Shown in pieces: positions 6,824-9,862 of a stretch of 9,862 bases of DNA. Origin of the DNA: Alphaproteobacteria bacterium. Its GTDB lineage: Bacteria; Pseudomonadota; Alphaproteobacteria; Puniceispirillales; Marisalimonadaceae. Numbering within the stretch: the first letter of the stretch is position 1; each line of letters opens with the position of its first letter. The DNA lies in contig JADHRC010000054.1 in NCBI GenBank assembly GCA_016777645.1, positions 1-9,862 on the forward strand, written 5' to 3'. The position numbers and the translations under genes were made by a program. Under the pieces are notes generated by a model. It saw nothing but the letters and a program-made list of their open reading frames with translations, made no database searches and was not told the DNA's origin.

Positions 6824-6840
6824 AGTTTGAGAGTTTTTAT

Positions 6841-7608
6841 ATGTCTAAAAATATCAATTTATTAAAAGCTGAAGGGATAAATAAATGCTTTGGGGCAGTA
6901 GTGGCCGCTAAAGATATTAATATGACCATTCAAAAAGGTGAGAGAGTTTCTCTTATTGGCTCAAATGGTGCAGGCAAAACTACTTTCATGAACATGGTCA
7001 CAGGTTATTTGAAGCCTGACAGCGGAAATATTTATTTAAAAAATGAAAATATTACTTTTTTGAATCCCCGAACTATTACTCAAAAGGGAATTAGCAGATC
7101 TTTTCAAATACCTCAGATTTTTGAACCTATGTCGACTTGGGAAAATATTCTTATTGCTTTAGGTACTTCGCAAAAAAATCATTCTTATTTTAAAAATGCG
7201 CGCTCAAAAGAAAATGCAGACTATATAAATGAAATACTATCAAGATTTTCCTTACACGAGTTTGCACATAGGCAAGTAAGTGAATTGCCAGGAGGTGTAA
7301 GAAAGTTGTTAGATATTGCAATGGCATTAGTAAGAAAACCAGATATTTTATTATTAGATGAGCCTACAAGTGGAGTTGGGGCTGAAGAAAAATATCCTTT
7401 GATGGACAATATTGCTAAAGCTTTGTCTGTTGAAAATTTAACAGTTATATTTGTAGAACATGATATGGATATTGTTCAAAATTACTCAGAAAGAGTAATT
7501 GCCTTTTATCAAGGTGAAATTATTGCAGATGGAAAATGTGACAAAGTTTTAAAGGATGAAAATGTTCAAGAGTTTGTCACTGGCAAAACCCCAAAAAGGG
7601 CAAAGTAA
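6841..7608 (+). CDS. livG: HAAT-type ABC transporter ATP-binding protein, LivG family
   Basis: A 255-residue cytoplasmic ATPase of the LivG type, which pairs with the LivF-like subunit to power uptake. Walker A is GSNGAGKT (40-47), the Q-loop glutamine is Q89 in SFQIPQIF, Walker B is ILLLDEP (169-175) and the switch histidine is H207 in FVEHDMD. The long insertion between Walker A and signature, with GISRSFQIPQIF, is typical of LivG rather than LivF. The signature motif is unusual: where LS-x-GE/DQ or LAYGQQ would be expected, it reads ELPGGVRK (148-155), so serine is replaced by proline, although the central glycines are kept. GAGAG six-to-seven bases upstream is not present, but GAGAG-like GAGAG at 6829-6833 is seven bases before the ATG and serves as ribosome-binding site. 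It is two bases upstream of the second ATPase gene. Confidence 0.93.
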   Translation: MSKNINLLKAEGINKCFGAVVAAKDINMTIQKGERVSLIGSNGAGKTTFMNMVTGYLKPDSGNIYLKNENITFLNPRTITQKGISRSFQIPQIFEPMSTWENILIALGTSQKNHSYFKNARSKENADYINEILSRFSLHEFAHRQVSELPGGVRKLLDIAMALVRKPDILLLDEPTSGVGAEEKYPLMDNIAKALSVENLTVIFVEHDMDIVQNYSERVIAFYQGEIIADGKCDKVLKDENVQEFVTGKTPKRAK

Positions 7609-7610
7609 TT

Positions 7611-8252
7611 ATGTTAGAAGTAAATAGCGTAAGTGTTAAAATAGGGGCTATCTTAGCTTTAAAAAAATTCACTTTAGATGTAAAAAAAGGTGAAATCATA
7701 GCTCTAATTGGAAGAAACGGTGCTGGAAAAACAACACTTCTTAAGTCTATTATGGGTGTTAATAAATTATTAGAAGGCTCTATAAAGTTTAATGATATTG
7801 ATTTAGTATCTTTGCCTAGTCATGATAGAGCAGCCCTTGGAATTGGTTATATGCCAGAAGATAGAGCTTTAATTCCTGAATTAACTGTAGAGGAAAATAT
7901 TTTATTACCCTCTTGGTCTATCAAGAATTTAGATAGTAAAGAAAGACTTGATTTAGTTTATAAAATAATGCCTGAGTTGGAGCAAATGTCTGATCGTAAA
8001 GCTTTGCTTCTTTCTGGAGGTCAGCAAAAAATGGCTGCATTAGGAAGGGCGCTAGTATTAGGAACTCAACTGCTTCTACTTGATGAGCCTTTCGAAGGAG
8101 TTGCTCCTGCTCTTGGTCAAAGGCTGGGAGAGGTAATAAGAGGCTTAAAAAAACAAAATATGTCAATAATACTAAGTCAATCTGAGCTAAATCATACTAA
8201 AGATATTTTTGATAGGCAGTTCGTAATTGAACGTGGTGAAAATGTAAATTAA
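7611..8252 (+). CDS. livF: HAAT-type ABC transporter ATP-binding protein, LivF family, short C-terminus
   Basis: A 213-residue cytoplasmic ATPase, the second nucleotide-binding subunit of the importer. Walker A is GRNGAGKT (34-41). GYMPEDRALIPELTVEENI (79-97) is the LivF-type Q-loop region, where glutamate commonly stands in place of glutamine. The signature is LLSGGQQKM (133-141) and Walker B LLLLDEP (154-160). LSQSE (188-192) occupies the switch region, with Q190 where LivF proteins often have the Q of VEQN. The protein stops at VIERGENVN, whereas LivF usually runs to about 233-237 residues and ends with a helix ending in YLG; about 20 residues are missing. The next bases do not encode that tail in any obvious frame, so this looks like a natural shortening rather than a frameshift. 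Its ribosome-binding site is weak, consistent with coupling to the gene two bases upstream. Confidence 0.92.
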   Translation: MLEVNSVSVKIGAILALKKFTLDVKKGEIIALIGRNGAGKTTLLKSIMGVNKLLEGSIKFNDIDLVSLPSHDRAALGIGYMPEDRALIPELTVEENILLPSWSIKNLDSKERLDLVYKIMPELEQMSDRKALLLSGGQQKMAALGRALVLGTQLLLLDEPFEGVAPALGQRLGEVIRGLKKQNMSIILSQSELNHTKDIFDRQFVIERGENVN

Positions 8253-8289
8253 ATTTTTATGGTAATTTTCAAGAAGGCTGATTTAATTT

Positions 8290-9855
8290 ATGAGTGAAAT
8301 TAGTTACGAATTACATTTTAATGATAGGCTAGTAAAAACATTCCAAAAAAGAGAAAATAATTTTTGGAATGTATTTAAAAAAAATACAAAACACTTTCCT
8401 AAAAATTTTGCTATTTCTGATGATCAAAAAAAAATAACCTATTCAGAAACTTATGATTTAGTTTTAAAGCAGTCAGTTCATTTAAAAAGCCTGGGCATTA
8501 AAAAAGGCGATAGAATTTGTCTTTTGTTCGAAAATAGTTGGCCTCTAATTATTTATATTCTTGTAGGTTTAAAAGATGGTTTGATGGTGGTTCCACTCAA
8601 TCCAAAATCTTCTAGCACCGAAAATTTAATGATTATTAATGACTGTACTCCAAAAGCTGTTTTTTTTGATCAATCCCTTTTAAAAAATATTACATTTAAA
8701 GATGAAGTCACAACAGTTAAACATTTTATTAGTTTTGATGAGAAACAAACTTTTAATACAGATGTTTATGGAAAAACCAAAACAACAACCATCAATGAAG
8801 AGGATACTGCTTTTATCTTATATACCTCGGGTACAACTGGTAAACCAAAAGGGGCAATGATTACGCACTTTAACATAATACATTCGTGCCTTCATTTTAA
8901 AAGACATTTTAGATTGTCTGATAAGGATAATTGTATTTTAGTTGTTCCCGCCAGTCATGTTACAGGCTTGATCGCTCACATAATGACTATTTTATTTTCT
9001 GGTGGAACTCTAATCCTTATGAAAACTTTTGATGTTAAAGCCTTTCTAAATTTAGCAGAAAAAGAAAAATTATCATATTTAATAATGGTTCCTGCAATGT
9101 ATAATTTGTGTCTTCATCGTGATAATTTAGAAAATTATGATCTATCTAATTGGAGAATTGGATGTTTTGGAGGTGCTCCAATGCCTTTGGGAACAATAAA
9201 AAAACTTCGATCTTTATTGCCTAATATGTTACTTGTTAACGCTTATGGTTCTACAGAAACTTGTTCTCCCGCTACATTAATGCCTCTTGATTATAAAGAA
9301 GAATTTATTGCAAGTGTAGGTAAAGTTGTTGAAACAGGAAAAATTCTAATAATGGATGATAATAACAAACAGGTAAAAGAGGGAGAAACTGGTGAATTAT
9401 GGATTTCTGGGCCTATGGTAATACCTGGTTATTGGAATGATCCTAAAAGAACATCACTTGAATTTGTTAACGGGTATTGGAAATCTGGAGATATAGGGTA
9501 TCAGGACTCAAATAACTATGTTTATATTTTAGATAGAAAAAAAGATATAATTAATAGAGGTGGATATAAGATCTATTCGTCTGAGATTGAAAATTTGCTT
9601 AGTCTTAGTGGCTTAATTATTGAGAGTGCTGCAATACCTCAAAAAGACCCTATTTTGGGAGAAAAAATACATGTTATCGTATATACCAATCAGGGTAAAC
9701 ACGTATTGGAAAACTTAAAAAAAATTTGTAAACAAAATTTATCTGAGTATAAACAGCCAGATTATTGGACATTTTTAAATAAAGAGCTTCCCAAAAATAA
9801 AAATGGTAAAGTTTTAAAATCATTATTGATTGAAGAAATGGAAGATAAGTTTTAA
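8290..9855 (+). CDS. AMP-forming acyl-CoA ligase (ANL superfamily)
   Basis: A 521-residue cytoplasmic enzyme of the adenylate-forming ANL superfamily, with the complete set of motifs: P-loop YTSGTTGKPKG (178-188), PASHVTG (220-226), the adenine-site YGSTETC (319-325), SGDIGYQD (399-406), the hinge region DRKKDIINRGG (415-425), and the C-terminal catalytic lysine K507 in PKNKNGKVLK (501-510). It should activate a carboxylic acid with ATP to an acyl-adenylate and transfer it to CoA. Motifs and length fit the medium/long-chain fatty-acyl or 4-coumarate-CoA-ligase-like groups, but the acid cannot be told from sequence alone. No carrier-protein or condensation domain follows, so it is a stand-alone ligase. 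It begins 37 bases after the second ATPase gene, with AAGAAGG (8271-8277) rather far (12 bases) upstream of the ATG, and is probably transcribed with the transporter. This position suggests that it activates the imported substrate. Confidence 0.93.
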   Translation: MSEISYELHFNDRLVKTFQKRENNFWNVFKKNTKHFPKNFAISDDQKKITYSETYDLVLKQSVHLKSLGIKKGDRICLLFENSWPLIIYILVGLKDGLMVVPLNPKSSSTENLMIINDCTPKAVFFDQSLLKNITFKDEVTTVKHFISFDEKQTFNTDVYGKTKTTTINEEDTAFILYTSGTTGKPKGAMITHFNIIHSCLHFKRHFRLSDKDNCILVVPASHVTGLIAHIMTILFSGGTLILMKTFDVKAFLNLAEKEKLSYLIMVPAMYNLCLHRDNLENYDLSNWRIGCFGGAPMPLGTIKKLRSLLPNMLLVNAYGSTETCSPATLMPLDYKEEFIASVGKVVETGKILIMDDNNKQVKEGETGELWISGPMVIPGYWNDPKRTSLEFVNGYWKSGDIGYQDSNNYVYILDRKKDIINRGGYKIYSSEIENLLSLSGLIIESAAIPQKDPILGEKIHVIVYTNQGKHVLENLKKICKQNLSEYKQPDYWTFLNKELPKNKNGKVLKSLLIEEMEDKF

Positions 9856-9862
9856 ATATAAT

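Noticed and set aside
1..9862. Search for CRISPR repeats, insertion-sequence ends, toxin-antitoxin, phage or defence genes.
   Set aside because: No spaced direct repeats, transposase, terminal inverted repeats or unexplained coding stretch were seen; all long frames belong to recognisable metabolic or transport families.

Overview
The window is AT-rich (roughly one third G+C, with A/T-ending codons throughout) and densely packed. Nine of the eleven genes stop with a TAA that needs no further comment, and another also uses TAA; only the first transport permease stops with TGA. Zinc-uptake, Qor, MaoC/NodN-like and DapA-like genes next to a branched-chain-amino-acid-type (HAAT) ABC transporter, together with this base composition, suggest a streamlined low-GC marine alphaproteobacterium. 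That placement is an inference from gene content and composition; no rRNA or phylogenetic marker is present.

Layout. (1) Positions 1-985, plus strand: the C-terminal end of the zinc transporter ATPase ZnuC, followed directly by the membrane subunit ZnuB, which seems to lack any standard start codon at its conserved N-terminus. (2) Positions 1013-2463, minus strand: a two-gene unit, a MaoC/NodN-like enoyl-CoA hydratase-family protein followed after 20 bases by a zinc-free quinone-oxidoreductase-family (MDR) enzyme. (3) Positions 2464-2548: a short divergent intergenic region. (4) Positions 2549-9855, plus strand: a DapA-superfamily lyase-like protein with an altered active site, then a complete HAAT transporter (secreted binding protein, two permeases, two ATPases), then an AMP-forming acyl-CoA ligase. 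A strong intrinsic terminator lies inside the transporter cluster, just after the binding-protein gene.

How the genes may work together. The transporter has all five expected parts, with tight spacing from the first permease to the second ATPase (4-base overlap, then 17-base and 2-base gaps). An acyl-CoA ligase directly downstream, and a hydratase-family protein plus an oxidoreductase divergently upstream, suggest import of a carboxylic acid, its activation to a CoA thioester, and further processing. The substrate cannot be read from the sequence. The DapA-like protein could cleave a keto-acid or related compound in the same route, but its catalytic residues differ from classical members.

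I see no RNA genes, CRISPR array, insertion sequence, phage gene or defence system. No intergenic stretch exceeds about 100 bases. The window is best read as an ordinary metabolic/transport region with a few sequence details worth checking, chiefly the znuB start, the DapA-like active site, the internal terminator and the shortened second ATPase.
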